Origin: Thalassomonas viridans
GTDB lineage: Bacteria > Pseudomonadota > Gammaproteobacteria > Enterobacterales > Alteromonadaceae
Length of the DNA stretch: 64,000 nucleotides
NCBI RefSeq assembly: GCF_000948985.2
Contig: NZ_CP059733.1
Span: 1,488,001-1,552,000 of the forward strand
Direction: 5' to 3'
Under the pieces are notes generated by a model. That model was not told the DNA's origin and did not search any database. It was given only the letters and a program-made list of their open reading frames with translations. The position numbers and the translations under genes were made by a program. Positions 20,030 through 29,386 of the stretch are shown here, one piece after another. Numbering within the stretch: position 1 is the first letter of the stretch; the number at the start of each line of letters is the position of its first letter.

Positions 20030-20554
20030 ATGAGTAGTTTTATGAAAGTGAATTTTGCCGATTCAGGTCTACGCTGGATCTGGTTAACACTGGTGTTCCT
20101 GGTCATCGACCAGGTCACTAAACACTGGGTTGCCGGCACCATGGATCTGTACCAGTCAATTAAGGTCTTGTCGTTTTTCAACATTACTTATGTCCACAAT
20201 CCGGGAGCGGCCTTTAGCTTTCTTGCCGACCAGCCGGGATGGCAGCGCTGGTTTTTTGCTGCCATAGCCACAATTGCCAGTGTGGTTTTTGTGGTCTGGC
20301 TGGCGAAAACCCCAAAAGAAAACAAAATGCTGGGTATTGCTTTTGCGTTAATGTTGAGCGGCGCCCTGGGGAATTTGATTGACCGGGTATTGCTTGGCTA
20401 TGTGATTGACTTTTTAGATTTTTATATCGGCAGTTATCGCTGGCCCGCCTTTAATATCGCAGATTCTGCCATTTTTGTCGGTGCGGCTTTGATGATCCTG
20501 GACTCCTTTAAAGGTTCAGGCAAAGAAAATGTCGCCGGTAGTGTTGATAAGTAA
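20030..20554 (+). CDS. lspA: Lipoprotein signal peptidase (signal peptidase II)
   Basis: This 174-residue inner-membrane aspartic protease cleaves diacylglyceryl-prolipoproteins. Conserved segments are DQVTKHWV, NPGAAFSFL, GNLIDRV and FNIADSAIF; the two catalytic aspartates lie in the last two (about residues 117 and 145). Four membrane helices are evident. ATG 20030 is used here; ATG 20042 is an alternative. Several predicted lipoproteins in this window (the two peptidases, BamD) would be its substrates. Confidence 0.97.
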   Translation: MSSFMKVNFADSGLRWIWLTLVFLVIDQVTKHWVAGTMDLYQSIKVLSFFNITYVHNPGAAFSFLADQPGWQRWFFAAIATIASVVFVVWLAKTPKENKMLGIAFALMLSGALGNLIDRVLLGYVIDFLDFYIGSYRWPAFNIADSAIFVGAALMILDSFKGSGKENVAGSVDK

Positions 20555-20578
20555 TTTTAGTAAAGCGGATACAATTTA

Positions 20579-21013
20579 ATGACTCAAGTGGTAGAAAAAG
20601 ACTCGACTTTAGTGGTGCATATCACCATGAAACTGGCCGACGGCTCTGCGGCGGACAGTACTAAGGTTAACAACAAACCGGCAAAAATCATTATGGGAGA
20701 TGAGAGCATCTCTCCCGCCTTTGAAGCCCAGTTATTGGGGATGGCTGCCGGGGAGAGCAAGGAGTTTACCCTGCAGGCCAAAGATGCCTTTGGTGAAGTA
20801 AATCCGGATAATATTCATTATATGGATATCAGTAAGTTCAGTGAGGAAGCCCCGGCGAAAGTAGGTAATATCATTACCTTTACCCAGCCGGGTAACGTGG
20901 AATTACCCGGGATGATACGTGAAGTCTCCGGCTCTTCGGTGACCATAGATTTTAACCATCCGTTAGCCGGACAAGAGGTCACTTTTGTCATAGATCTCAT
21001 TGAAATTCAATAG
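20579..21013 (+). CDS. fkpB: FKBP-type peptidyl-prolyl isomerase, SlpA/FkpB type
   Basis: The 144-residue protein is a cytoplasmic SlyD-like FKBP with an inserted flap domain. It shows FKBP core elements VVHITMKLADGSAADST and FDF-like VTIDFNHPLAGQEVTFVI, the latter typical of SlyD/SlpA. It lacks the histidine-rich tail of SlyD. The location between lspA and ispH is the conserved place for fkpB. Confidence 0.95.
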   Translation: MTQVVEKDSTLVVHITMKLADGSAADSTKVNNKPAKIIMGDESISPAFEAQLLGMAAGESKEFTLQAKDAFGEVNPDNIHYMDISKFSEEAPAKVGNIITFTQPGNVELPGMIREVSGSSVTIDFNHPLAGQEVTFVIDLIEIQ

Positions 21014-21023
21014 CGAGTAATTT

Positions 21024-21953
21024 ATGGAAATTATTTTAGCTAATCCGCGCGGCTTTTGTGCCGGTGTCGACCGCGCCATCAGCATAGTTGACCGGGCGCT
21101 GGACCTGTTCGATGCCCCCATTTATGTGCGCCATGAAGTGGTGCATAACAAGTTTGTGGTAAACGGCCTCAAAGAAAGGGGTGCGATCTTTGTTGATGAA
21201 CTCGATGAAGTACCGGACGACAGTACGGTTATTTTCAGCGCCCATGGGGTTTCCAAAGCGGTGCGCAACGAGGCCAAGCGCCGGGGATTGAAGGTTTTTG
21301 ACGCCACCTGTCCGCTGGTGACCAAAGTGCATATGGAAGTCTCCCGGACCAGCCGTAAAAATATCGAGTGTATTTTGATCGGCCATGCCGGGCATCCGGA
21401 AGTGGAAGGCACCATGGGGCAATATGAAAGCGAACAGGGAGGCATCTACCTGGTTGAGTCGGCTGAAGATGTACAAAAGCTGGAAGTGAAAAATCCGGAG
21501 GAATTGTATTTCTGCAGCCAGACCACCTTGTCGGTTGATGATACCAGTGACGTTATCGATGCCCTGCAGGCCAAGTTCCCGGCAATTAAAGGGCCGCGCA
21601 AGGATGATATCTGTTATGCCACGCAAAACCGCCAGGATGCGGTCAGGTCCATTGCCGGACAGGTAGATCTCTTGCTGGTGGTGGGAGCGAAAAATAGCTC
21701 GAACTCCAACCGCTTAAGGGAACTGGCGGACAAGATGGGCACGGCCTCCTATCTGATCGATACGGCAGAGGATATTGATGTCAGCTGGTTGTCCCATGCG
21801 GAGAAAGTGGGAGTGACTGCCGGTGCATCGGCCCCGGACATTTTAGTGCAGCAAGTCATAGATGCGTTAAAAAACTATGGCGGTCATGAGGTTATCGAAT
21901 ACCCCGGCCGTGAAGAAAACATCGTATTTGCGGTTCCTGCCGAATTGAGCTAG
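21024..21953 (+). CDS. ispH: 4-hydroxy-3-methylbut-2-enyl diphosphate reductase
   Basis: The 309-residue iron-sulfur enzyme catalyses the last step of the MEP pathway, giving IPP and DMAPP. The three cluster cysteines are visible: C12 in [14 protein letters not shown]96 in [11 protein letters not shown], and about C197 in [11 protein letters not shown]. The catalytic region [12 protein letters not shown] is intact. It is the last gene of the ribF operon and is followed by a short hairpin. Confidence 0.98.
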   Translation: MEIILANPRGFCAGVDRAISIVDRALDLFDAPIYVRHEVVHNKFVVNGLKERGAIFVDELDEVPDDSTVIFSAHGVSKAVRNEAKRRGLKVFDATCPLVTKVHMEVSRTSRKNIECILIGHAGHPEVEGTMGQYESEQGGIYLVESAEDVQKLEVKNPEELYFCSQTTLSVDDTSDVIDALQAKFPAIKGPRKDDICYATQNRQDAVRSIAGQVDLLLVVGAKNSSNSNRLRELADKMGTASYLIDTAEDIDVSWLSHAEKVGVTAGASAPDILVQQVIDALKNYGGHEVIEYPGREENIVFAVPAELS

Positions 21954-21975
21954 GCTTACCCCGTAAGGGGTAGGC
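21954..21975 (+). terminator. Possible terminator after ispH
   Basis: GCTTACCCC (21954-21962) pairs with GGGGTAGGC (21967-21975) around GTAA with one G-T pair. It is followed by AAAAAATTTT rather than a direct T-run, so strength is uncertain. Confidence 0.45.
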
Positions 21976-22239
21976 AAAAAATTTTAAGTATTCCGACTCT
22001 TTTCCAACTAAAGTTTCAGCCTATACTTCACCGATAAACCTACTGCCGGCCTGCCGTTAAACAGGGTTGGCAGTATTATAAAAGGTATGGGTTAATGCTG
22101 TTCACTTTGGTGATTTTTAACGCATATAAGCGTCTTTTCGGGGATTCGGCAACAGCCGGATTTACCTCCTTTCTGCTTTTTATTCTATTCTTTATTATAG
22201 CCTGCCGGGATTTGGGCTCACCTGATATAAGGATGCGCT

Positions 22240-22803
22240 ATGACTTCTAAACGTAAAATTTCCAAGCATGCGGGTATGACCTTTATTGAAGTGCTGATCG
22301 CCTTGTTTATTCTGGTGACCGGCATCATAGGCGCCGTTGCGACCCAGGCCAGCGCTAAAAAAGGCAGCTTTGATGCGATGCAGAGATCGCTTGCCTCTTC
22401 TCTGGCCCAGGACATTATAGAGCGTATGCGTATCAACCAGTCTTCGACGCTATTTCTGGAAAATTATGAAGGCACCTACGGCGCCGGCGGATCGGCACCG
22501 GCGAGCAGATGCAATTCCACGGCAAGCCTGTGCACCCCTCTGGAAATGGTTGCCAATGATCTCTATGAGTGGGAACAAACCCTGCTGGGCTCTGAAGTGA
22601 AAAGCGGTACCAGCAACCTCGGCGGTCTTCAGGGGGCGACCGGTTGCATTTCCCATAACAACAACAGCGTTACTGTGGTGATAAGCTGGGAAGGCAGGTT
22701 CGAGTCAACAGATGCAGGTGCGGCCAATAATGACTTTGCATCTTCTTGTGGCAACAGTAATAAGAAAAGGCGGCAAATAGTCATTCAGGCTTTTATTTTT
22801 TAG
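22240..22803 (+). CDS. pilV: Type IV pilus minor pilin / modification protein PilV
   Basis: The 187-residue prepilin has a short basic leader, the PilD cleavage site G|MTFIEVLIALFILVTG and the helix Glu5. The following QASAKKGSFDAMQRSLA and AQDIIERMRIN resemble PilV, which primes pilus assembly together with PilW, PilX and PilE. It is the first gene of the pilVWXY1E operon, ten bases before pilW. The C-terminal half contains two cysteines (CNS and CTPL) in a low-complexity region. The name rests on motif and operon position. Confidence 0.88.
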   Translation: MTSKRKISKHAGMTFIEVLIALFILVTGIIGAVATQASAKKGSFDAMQRSLASSLAQDIIERMRINQSSTLFLENYEGTYGAGGSAPASRCNSTASLCTPLEMVANDLYEWEQTLLGSEVKSGTSNLGGLQGATGCISHNNNSVTVVISWEGRFESTDAGAANNDFASSCGNSNKKRRQIVIQAFIF

Positions 22804-22813
22804 GAGTTCTTTT

Positions 22814-23797
22814 ATGTTGAAAAAACAACAAGGATTTAGCCTGATTGAATTATTTATTTCCCTGGCAACCGGGCTGGTGTTATTTGCCGGAGTATTAAGT
22901 GTTTTTGTCGGCATCAGGGCAACCAGCTCGGAAACCAGTACTTTTGGCGAATTGCAGGAAAACGGCCGTTTTGCAATTAACTTGCTCACGGACGATTTAC
23001 TCAGGCAGGGTTTTTGGGGGGAATTACCGGAGAGTCTGTCGACCGGTTTGTTAGTGTCTTTCCCGGCGCAGATTGCCGGTGATTGTGTCGGGGATGGGAT
23101 TAATAATTCCAGTTTTCCGCAAGCGGTCGGACATTTCCGGGCCTTATGGGGAACCTCCCTGACAAGCGCCGCCAGCATGGGCTGCATCGATGATGCGAAA
23201 ACCGGCTCAGACCTATTGCAAATTAAACGTGTGGTTTCTGTGCCTGTGGCAGCAGCGAATGTCGATAATGACCGCTATTATCTGATCGCCAATGCCAATT
23301 CCGGGGCCATTTTTGCCGGAGATGCCGCAATACCGGCGATTAATGATGCCCAAATCTGGGAATACCAGCACCATATCTATTATATCAGTGAATATAGCCA
23401 GGGGGGCAATACCGTACCTGTGCTGATGCAGGGGCAACTGAGAAACGGCATCCTGCCGCCGGTTTTTTTCAATCAGGCGATAGACGGTATTGAGATGATA
23501 CGTTTTATGTACGGTGTCGACAGTGATAATGACGGCGTCGTGAACGCTTTTATTGCCGCGGGCAATATGCTGGATACCTACTGGGATAACGAGTCGGATG
23601 TCAGGATACTGGCGGTCAAGATATTTGTGCTGGCCCGCAGCATATTGCCGGATGCCAGTTACGAAAACCTCAATACCTACCAGCTGGGTGATCTGGCGGT
23701 TAATTTTGTCAGTGGCGGTAGTGGTGATAACTACCGCCGCTTATTATTCACTTCTACGATAACTTTACCTAATGCGAGGGTAGACTCATGGCCTTAA
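22814..23797 (+). CDS. pilW: Type IV pilus minor pilin PilW
   Basis: This 327-residue prepilin has MLKKQQG|FSLIELFISLATGL, with the cleavage glycine and Glu5, then the PilW-type segment FGELQENGRFAINLLTDDLLRQGFWG. It is much longer than the major pilin, as PilW is. It would sit in the pilus tip complex. Its end overlaps the start of pilX by ten bases. Confidence 0.92.
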   Translation: MLKKQQGFSLIELFISLATGLVLFAGVLSVFVGIRATSSETSTFGELQENGRFAINLLTDDLLRQGFWGELPESLSTGLLVSFPAQIAGDCVGDGINNSSFPQAVGHFRALWGTSLTSAASMGCIDDAKTGSDLLQIKRVVSVPVAAANVDNDRYYLIANANSGAIFAGDAAIPAINDAQIWEYQHHIYYISEYSQGGNTVPVLMQGQLRNGILPPVFFNQAIDGIEMIRFMYGVDSDNDGVVNAFIAAGNMLDTYWDNESDVRILAVKIFVLARSILPDASYENLNTYQLGDLAVNFVSGGSGDNYRRLLFTSTITLPNARVDSWP

Positions 23798-24246
23798 AAA
23801 AACAGCAGGGGGTGGTATTGATTGTTGCCCTGGTATTCCTGGTTGCCCTGACGGCCGTCGCCGCTGCATTAATGCAAAATACTTCGGTGGACATTAAAAT
23901 GTCGGGGGCCAGCCAATTAAAAGTGGTTGCCACCCAGGAAGCCATCAGTTCACTGGATGAAGTGATTTTCAACCAGGTGACGCAAACCGACGGCGTTAAT
24001 GATTTTGCTTATCCTCTGGGAGTCTTTCCGCTTAATCCCGCGGTTAGCGCTGATAATACCACGGCGCAAATTTCTGTCGCCAACAGCAACAATTTAGTGG
24101 TTGATTGCCCCCATTCCCAGTCAGCGTCTTCCGCTCAGGTATTAAAATGTAATGTCTTAAGGGTACAGATCAACAGATTATACGGGCGCAACAATAACAG
24201 TGCCGTACAGATAAACTCAGGAGTGGCTCAGGAAGTCCTGCCATAA
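23788..24246 (+). CDS. pilX: Type IV pilus assembly protein PilX
   Basis: The 152-residue protein starts MALKKQQG|VVLIVALVFLVALTAVAA. As in PilX and GspK proteins, the cleavage glycine is present but Glu5 is replaced by a hydrophobic residue. The block LMQNTSVDIKMSGAS is typical of PilX. It is thought to cap the minor-pilin priming complex. A 134-base gap separates it from pilY1. Confidence 0.9.
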   Translation: MALKKQQGVVLIVALVFLVALTAVAAALMQNTSVDIKMSGASQLKVVATQEAISSLDEVIFNQVTQTDGVNDFAYPLGVFPLNPAVSADNTTAQISVANSNNLVVDCPHSQSASSAQVLKCNVLRVQINRLYGRNNNSAVQINSGVAQEVLP

Positions 24247-24383
24247 GCGGATTCCGGCTGTTTTAAAATAGATAACCTCAGGGCTGTGATGTAAGCGCCC
24301 TTGTTGGTTTTATCTTGCTGAATAAGGGAAATATTCGCCCGGTATTTATTTAGTGGTGTTAACTGTAGTGTGGGGAAAGTGTG

Positions 24384-27300
24384 ATGAAAAAGTGGATGTT
24401 ATCGGCTTTAGTGTATTGGTTTTGTGTTCCGTCGTTTAGTGAGGATATTGAGCTTTATATCGGCGATCTCTCGCAACGGGTGGGTAAAAAGCCCCAGGTG
24501 CTGATTATTTTTGATAATTCCGGCAGTATGAATACCGTTGAAAGTGTCAAAGCTCCCTACGATCCCGACATTACTTATCCCGCCATCGGCGGTTATAACA
24601 GTTTATCCGAAGATTTTATTTATTTTGAAAAACAAACCGGACCGGAACTGGGTGCGCCCGTGCCGGACAGCCCGAGTGAAACCCGCCGCTTTTTGGCGGC
24701 TATCAACAGTTGCGATACCGCCAGGGAGAAGTTGGCGGCCGTGGGGCGCTACACAGGTTATATCCGGGAATACCGTTTCCAGGGGCAAAATGGCAGCTGG
24801 CAGGAATTGCCGGATAATAACGGCGCCAATATCGAAATTCTCGACTGCTTCGATGATATCCAGCTGGAAGACCCGGATAATGCCGGTGTGGAAAAAAATG
24901 GCGGCACCATAGAGCCCCTGCCGGACGGCTATCCGGTAGATGGTTTGGGAACCAAGCAAAATCCTGTCTATTATACGTCTGATATCAATGCTTCCAATAC
25001 GGCATTGGGCTCAGGCTCAGTCGTGACCCTGTACAGTGACAACTACCTGCGTTGGAGCCAGAGCGAAGCCATAGATAGTGTTGAACTTACCCGGTTAGCT
25101 ATCGCAAAAGATACGGTAACAGATCTGATCGAATCGGCGCCTTCGGTAGATTTTGGCCTGCAAATCTTTAACTATAATTTCCCCGGGGAACATACCCGGG
25201 ACGGCGGCCGTATTGTGATGGGAATCCAGGAGATGACCGCCAGTTCAAGACAAAACCTGGTTGATTTGATTGACCAGGAGCTTGATGCCGAGACCAATAC
25301 CCCTTTGTGTGAAAGTTTATACGAAGTCTCCCGTTACCTGGGGGGCAAGTCGGTGGACTTTGGTGACAACGACTCCAACAGCGGTGCTGCCTATAAAGGC
25401 AATACCCCCCCCAGGGATACCTCGATTGAGAGCTCCGGCAGTTATATCAGTCCTTACCGCGGCTGCAGCAATGAAGTCTTTGTAATTTTAATTACCGACG
25501 GTGAACCTACGGAAGACAGGGCGGCGGATACCGCGATTGCCAGCTTGCCCGGCATGGGCAGCTTGTTTCAGAACAATTATTTACCTGCGCTGGCCCAATG
25601 GATGCACAACAATGATATCAACGACAATTTGGACGATAAGCAAATTTCAACGTTATTTACCGTAGGTTTCGGTAAGGATGCCGAAAGTGCGGAAGAGCTG
25701 CTGAGTAAAGCGGCAGAGCTTGGGGGAGGCCAGTATTACCCGGCTACGGATCCCAATGATTTACTGGCTTCACTGCAATCGGCCTTATTGGAAATTCTCA
25801 GCATTAATACCAGTTTTACCGCCCCTTCTGTCGCTTCCAATAATTTTGACCGTACCGAAACCCTGGATGCCGTTTATTATGCGATGTTTTTACCTGCCCA
25901 GGGCCCCCGCTGGCAGGGAAACCTGAAGAAGCTGAAAGTGACTGGCGGTGGCCTGGTTGACCGTGAAGGAAAGGATGCTATCGGCAGCAATGGTAGCATA
26001 TTGGCAAGCGCGAAAACCTTCTGGAGTACGTCGGCACAGGCTGACGGTGAGGATGTCCAGGCCGGCGGGGTCGCGGAGATGCTCAGAGCCAAGACTGACC
26101 GGGTGATTTACAGCGATCTCGGCAGTTCCGGGGCATTAGTCCCTTTCACCCGCAGTAACAGTGAAAGCCATTATGGCGGTAGCGCTAATTTAGCCGCTGT
26201 GCTTAATGTCAGCGAAGATGATATAGATAATACCCTTAACTGGTGCCGGGGCATCGATGTTGACGATAGTGATCTTGATGGTGTCACATCGGATATCCGC
26301 TTTGATGTTTTTGGCGACCCTCTTCATTCCAAGCCCCTGGTGGTTAATTACGGTGGCTCCAGCGATAGCCAGGATGTCAGGATCTTGGTAGGCACCAATG
26401 CCGGTGTTTTGCATATGTTTGATGATAACGGTGCTACTGTTGATGAAAGCTGGGCTTTTATGCCGAAAGAGTTTTTCCCGAAGATCAAGGCATTGCGGGA
26501 GAATCACGTCTCTACCGGCAAAGTATACGGTATCGACGGTTCCCCCGTGGTTTATTTGCTGGATAAAAACGGCGACGGTTCCATCAACAGCAGTAATGGC
26601 GATAAGGCCTGGATATTCTTTGGTCTGCGCCGTGGCGGCTCTTCTTATTACGGCCTGGATATCAGTACACCGGATACGCCTAAGCTGTTATGGCATTTGG
26701 ATGCAAGTACTGCCGGTTTTAGCGAGCTGGGACAATCCTGGTCACAACCTCAGCTGGGATACACCAAAATCAATGTTTCCGGCGGGGTGCCGCAGCCGGT
26801 ATTGATTTTTGGCGGGGGCTACGGGCTTGCCAAAGATAACAGTGGTGTTGGCGGCAGTGATACCGTTGGCCGGGGGATATATATAGTCGATGCCAAAACG
26901 GGTACGCTGAAGTGGAGCCTGACACCGGCGGCAACCAGCGGGGCGAATACCCAGTTTACCGGATTTTCGGATAGTATCCCGGCAAGCCTGGGAACGCTCG
27001 ACAGTGATGCCGATGGTTTGATTGACCGTATATATGCCGGGGACAGCGGCGGCAACCTTTGGCGGGTCGATATGCCGGAAGCTGACCCCAACAGCTCCCA
27101 GACTCCCTGGACGGTATTTAAGCTGGCACAGCTAGGGGGAGAGACCAATGCCACCGACCGGCGTTTTTTCAGCCAGCCGGCAATCGTCAGAACCTTTATT
27201 GAGGAAACCAGGTCCTCATCGGTGACGGATGAAGAGGGAGAAACTACCACAGTGGTTACCCGTCAGGAAACCCCTTATGAAGCGATATTAATTGGCAGCG

Positions 27301-27947
27301 GTGATCGTTCTACGCCATCCTCCGGGGATACCGACGATAAATTCTTTATGGTCAAAGACCCCCACATTTTTACCCAATCTTTCCTGGGGGAAAATATTCC
27401 TGTCCCCTATACCATAGAAAACTTATATGATTATACTGATGATCCCTTTGGCCAGGCCCTGACCAGCCAGGAGAAAGAATCGCTGGCACTGGCGGTGAGC
27501 CAAAAGTCCGGTTGGTTTATCGACTTTGCCGGGCAGGGGGAGAAGAGTATGTCGGCTGCCACGGCGATTGCCGGTGTGGCCTATTTTAATTCCTTTACCC
27601 CGGGAAGCGGCAGCGATAACAGCTGTGAATTGAATGCCGGCAGCGGTTTGTTATATGCGGTGAACCTGGCGCTTGGCACTAAGGTTTATGACTGGCGAAC
27701 CCTAAGCGTCGGTGAAAGGGTGCCGGATACGCCCACCATTATTATTCCTCCCGAGGATGATGAGAAAAAATATAGCCGTTTATTGTTTGTCGGTGTCGGA
27801 GAAGGCTCCGGAGCCGGCACCCTTACCTTATGCGATGCCAACGATTGCTGTAACGGCGACTGCGATCCGGATGACCCGAACGGCCCGGCGGATGGCATCA
27901 GTTTGAAAACCATGCGTACTTATCTTTATGTAGCGGAATCCCAATGA
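24384..27947 (+). CDS. pilY1: Type IV pilus tip adhesin PilY1
   Basis: The 1187-residue exported protein has a signal peptide ending near SFS, a von Willebrand A domain with MIDAS DNSGSM near residue 43 and VILITDGEPTED further on, and a C-terminal PilC-type beta-propeller. Propeller features include GTNAGVLHMFDDNGA, WIFFGLRRGGSSYYGLD and the calcium loop DSDADGLIDRIYAGDSG near residue 873. The last 60 residues carry a cysteine cluster (CDANDCCNGDC). PilY1 acts as adhesin, mechanosensor and regulator of retraction. The ATG at 24384 has GGGGA seven bases before it; a GTG three bases earlier is less well spaced. The pilE start overlaps its stop. Confidence 0.95.
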   Translation: MKKWMLSALVYWFCVPSFSEDIELYIGDLSQRVGKKPQVLIIFDNSGSMNTVESVKAPYDPDITYPAIGGYNSLSEDFIYFEKQTGPELGAPVPDSPSETRRFLAAINSCDTAREKLAAVGRYTGYIREYRFQGQNGSWQELPDNNGANIEILDCFDDIQLEDPDNAGVEKNGGTIEPLPDGYPVDGLGTKQNPVYYTSDINASNTALGSGSVVTLYSDNYLRWSQSEAIDSVELTRLAIAKDTVTDLIESAPSVDFGLQIFNYNFPGEHTRDGGRIVMGIQEMTASSRQNLVDLIDQELDAETNTPLCESLYEVSRYLGGKSVDFGDNDSNSGAAYKGNTPPRDTSIESSGSYISPYRGCSNEVFVILITDGEPTEDRAADTAIASLPGMGSLFQNNYLPALAQWMHNNDINDNLDDKQISTLFTVGFGKDAESAEELLSKAAELGGGQYYPATDPNDLLASLQSALLEILSINTSFTAPSVASNNFDRTETLDAVYYAMFLPAQGPRWQGNLKKLKVTGGGLVDREGKDAIGSNGSILASAKTFWSTSAQADGEDVQAGGVAEMLRAKTDRVIYSDLGSSGALVPFTRSNSESHYGGSANLAAVLNVSEDDIDNTLNWCRGIDVDDSDLDGVTSDIRFDVFGDPLHSKPLVVNYGGSSDSQDVRILVGTNAGVLHMFDDNGATVDESWAFMPKEFFPKIKALRENHVSTGKVYGIDGSPVVYLLDKNGDGSINSSNGDKAWIFFGLRRGGSSYYGLDISTPDTPKLLWHLDASTAGFSELGQSWSQPQLGYTKINVSGGVPQPVLIFGGGYGLAKDNSGVGGSDTVGRGIYIVDAKTGTLKWSLTPAATSGANTQFTGFSDSIPASLGTLDSDADGLIDRIYAGDSGGNLWRVDMPEADPNSSQTPWTVFKLAQLGGETNATDRRFFSQPAIVRTFIEETRSSSVTDEEGETTTVVTRQETPYEAILIGSGDRSTPSSGDTDDKFFMVKDPHIFTQSFLGENIPVPYTIENLYDYTDDPFGQALTSQEKESLALAVSQKSGWFIDFAGQGEKSMSAATAIAGVAYFNSFTPGSGSDNSCELNAGSGLLYAVNLALGTKVYDWRTLSVGERVPDTPTIIIPPEDDEKKYSRLLFVGVGEGSGAGTLTLCDANDCCNGDCDPDDPNGPADGISLKTMRTYLYVAESQ

Positions 27948-28363
27948 TGAATTATAGTGAAAAATATAAAGGTCTTACCTTGATTGAAGTTTTGATCACT
28001 ATGGCGATTATCGCCATTTTGGCCGCCGTGGTCTATCCGGCATATGTGGATGTGACCGGACGCAGCAACCGCAGTGAAGCTCAGCGGGAGTTGAGCCGGC
28101 TGGCATTTTTACAAGAGCAGTTTTTTGCCGACAACCGCACCTATACCGCAGATATGACGGATTTGGGGGCACCGGCGGATCCTTATATCACAGAGTCCGG
28201 GAACTACAGCATAGATGCCACCATAGGGGCCGGCGGCACAACATTTGACCTTAAAGCGACGGCAAAAGGTAATCAGGCCTCGGTTGATGCTTCCTGTATT
28301 ACCTTATCTATAGACGAAGCCCTGGTGAAAACCGCCTCTTCGGAAAACTGTTGGGAGCAATAA
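27944..28363 (+). CDS. pilE: Type IV pilin PilE-like minor pilin
   Basis: The 139-residue prepilin has the cleavage site KYKG|LTLIEVLITMAIIAIL with Glu5, then YPAYVDVTGRSNRSEAQREL, which is the PilE pattern. The C-terminal region has a cysteine pair (ASCITL and ENCW) that could form the D-loop disulfide. It overlaps the end of pilY1 by four bases (ATGA), pointing to translational coupling, and is one base from the next gene. In such operons it is a minor pilin, not the main fibre subunit. Confidence 0.92.
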   Translation: MMNYSEKYKGLTLIEVLITMAIIAILAAVVYPAYVDVTGRSNRSEAQRELSRLAFLQEQFFADNRTYTADMTDLGAPADPYITESGNYSIDATIGAGGTTFDLKATAKGNQASVDASCITLSIDEALVKTASSENCWEQ

Positions 28364-28364
28364 T

Positions 28365-28676
28365 ATGAAGCGTTGTAAAAAACTTGGTTTGCTGTTGCCC
28401 TTGCTGCTACTGGCAGTGGGGAGTCAGGCAGCCAAAAATGAAAGAGTCGAACTTAAATGCCATGTGGAACTCTTCGGCGGCAATGAGGTGATACATTTTG
28501 TTAATGCCAAAAAAAGTCAGGGGTTAAACATGGCAAATAAACTCACCGGCAAAAGCATTATGGTTAGCGGCAGCAGAGAAAAGCAAAAGATCTACCGGGT
28601 AAAAGAATGTACCGATCTGCACGGGAAGTTTAAAGGAGATTTGGCAAACCGGCTGGACGCGGAAACCGTACGTTAA
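28365..28676 (+). CDS. TapY2-like small exported protein
   Basis: The 103-residue protein has a signal peptide (LGLLLPLLLLAVGSQAA) followed by about 80 residues with two cysteines, in ELKCHVEL and VKECTDL. It begins one base after pilE and is the last gene of the pilus operon. Its size, the KCHV motif and place resemble TapY2, the small accessory protein found after pilin genes in Shewanella and relatives. That identification is from memory of the family and is not certain; the function is unknown beyond association with type IV pili. Confidence 0.6.
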   Translation: MKRCKKLGLLLPLLLLAVGSQAAKNERVELKCHVELFGGNEVIHFVNAKKSQGLNMANKLTGKSIMVSGSREKQKIYRVKECTDLHGKFKGDLANRLDAETVR

Positions 28677-28725
28677 ACCGGCTGCCAAGTGTCAAGGGCG
28701 GATTATCTGCAGGCGAGGGAGCAAG

Positions 28726-29280
28726 TTAACTGCAGGTAATTTCGCTGCCGCTGCGGCTTTCATCTTTGCCGTCATTGTCTATGTCTGAGGATATATAAGC
28801 CCTGCCTGAGCTGGCAACCACTATGCCCCGTGATAAGTCATCATATCCGTGCGGGCAATAGTCAAAGGTACCGGTTACCAGCCCGGTTGTTCTGCCTGCC
28901 GGGGTATAGGTTAAGGAATCACGGGAATACTGCAGCAGATCGCCGCTGGATACCGCGCTTTTTACCTTGATAAGTTGTTCATTCAGCGACGCTTCATATT
29001 TTCCGTTGTTGTTGCTGTCGGTAAAAACACTGACCTGTCCCTGCCAGTCGCCGTCACAGGAAGCACTTGAGTCTAACGGGCATACAGTAACGTTTTGCCC
29101 CAGGTTAATGGCATTGTTACGGGCAACGAGTAACAGGCGATGTAATTCAGATATTTCGCTGTCTACCCTCAGCTGGGCGGTGAAACTGCCAAAGTTAGGC
29201 AGAGCAATAGCCGTTAATATCCCCAGAATAGCCACGGTAAACATTAATTCAAATAATGTGATGCCACTTTGTTTATGCAT
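28726..29280 (-). CDS. fimT: GspH/FimT family pseudopilin
   Basis: The 184-residue prepilin has KQSG|ITLFELMFTVAILGI with Glu5, then PNFGSFTAQLRVDSEISELH and a C-terminal GspH-type domain with several cysteines. FimT and FimU are minor pilins; FimT has been linked to DNA binding for uptake in some species. It converges on the pilV-tapY2 operon with a gap of 49 bases and lies downstream of nadE by 106 bases. FimT rather than FimU is chosen because it is outside the operon; this is a weak argument. Confidence 0.85.
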   Translation of the reverse strand: MHKQSGITLFELMFTVAILGILTAIALPNFGSFTAQLRVDSEISELHRLLLVARNNAINLGQNVTVCPLDSSASCDGDWQGQVSVFTDSNNNGKYEASLNEQLIKVKSAVSSGDLLQYSRDSLTYTPAGRTTGLVTGTFDYCPHGYDDLSRGIVVASSGRAYISSDIDNDGKDESRSGSEITCS

Positions 29281-29386
29281 GTAAACTCCCGGCGCTTGCT
29301 TTATTACTAGGTATAACAGTTAACGGCCATTGCTGCTAGTCAGGGCTGGCTTTTAGTCAGCCATCATTCCAGTGAGCCACTCCTTT

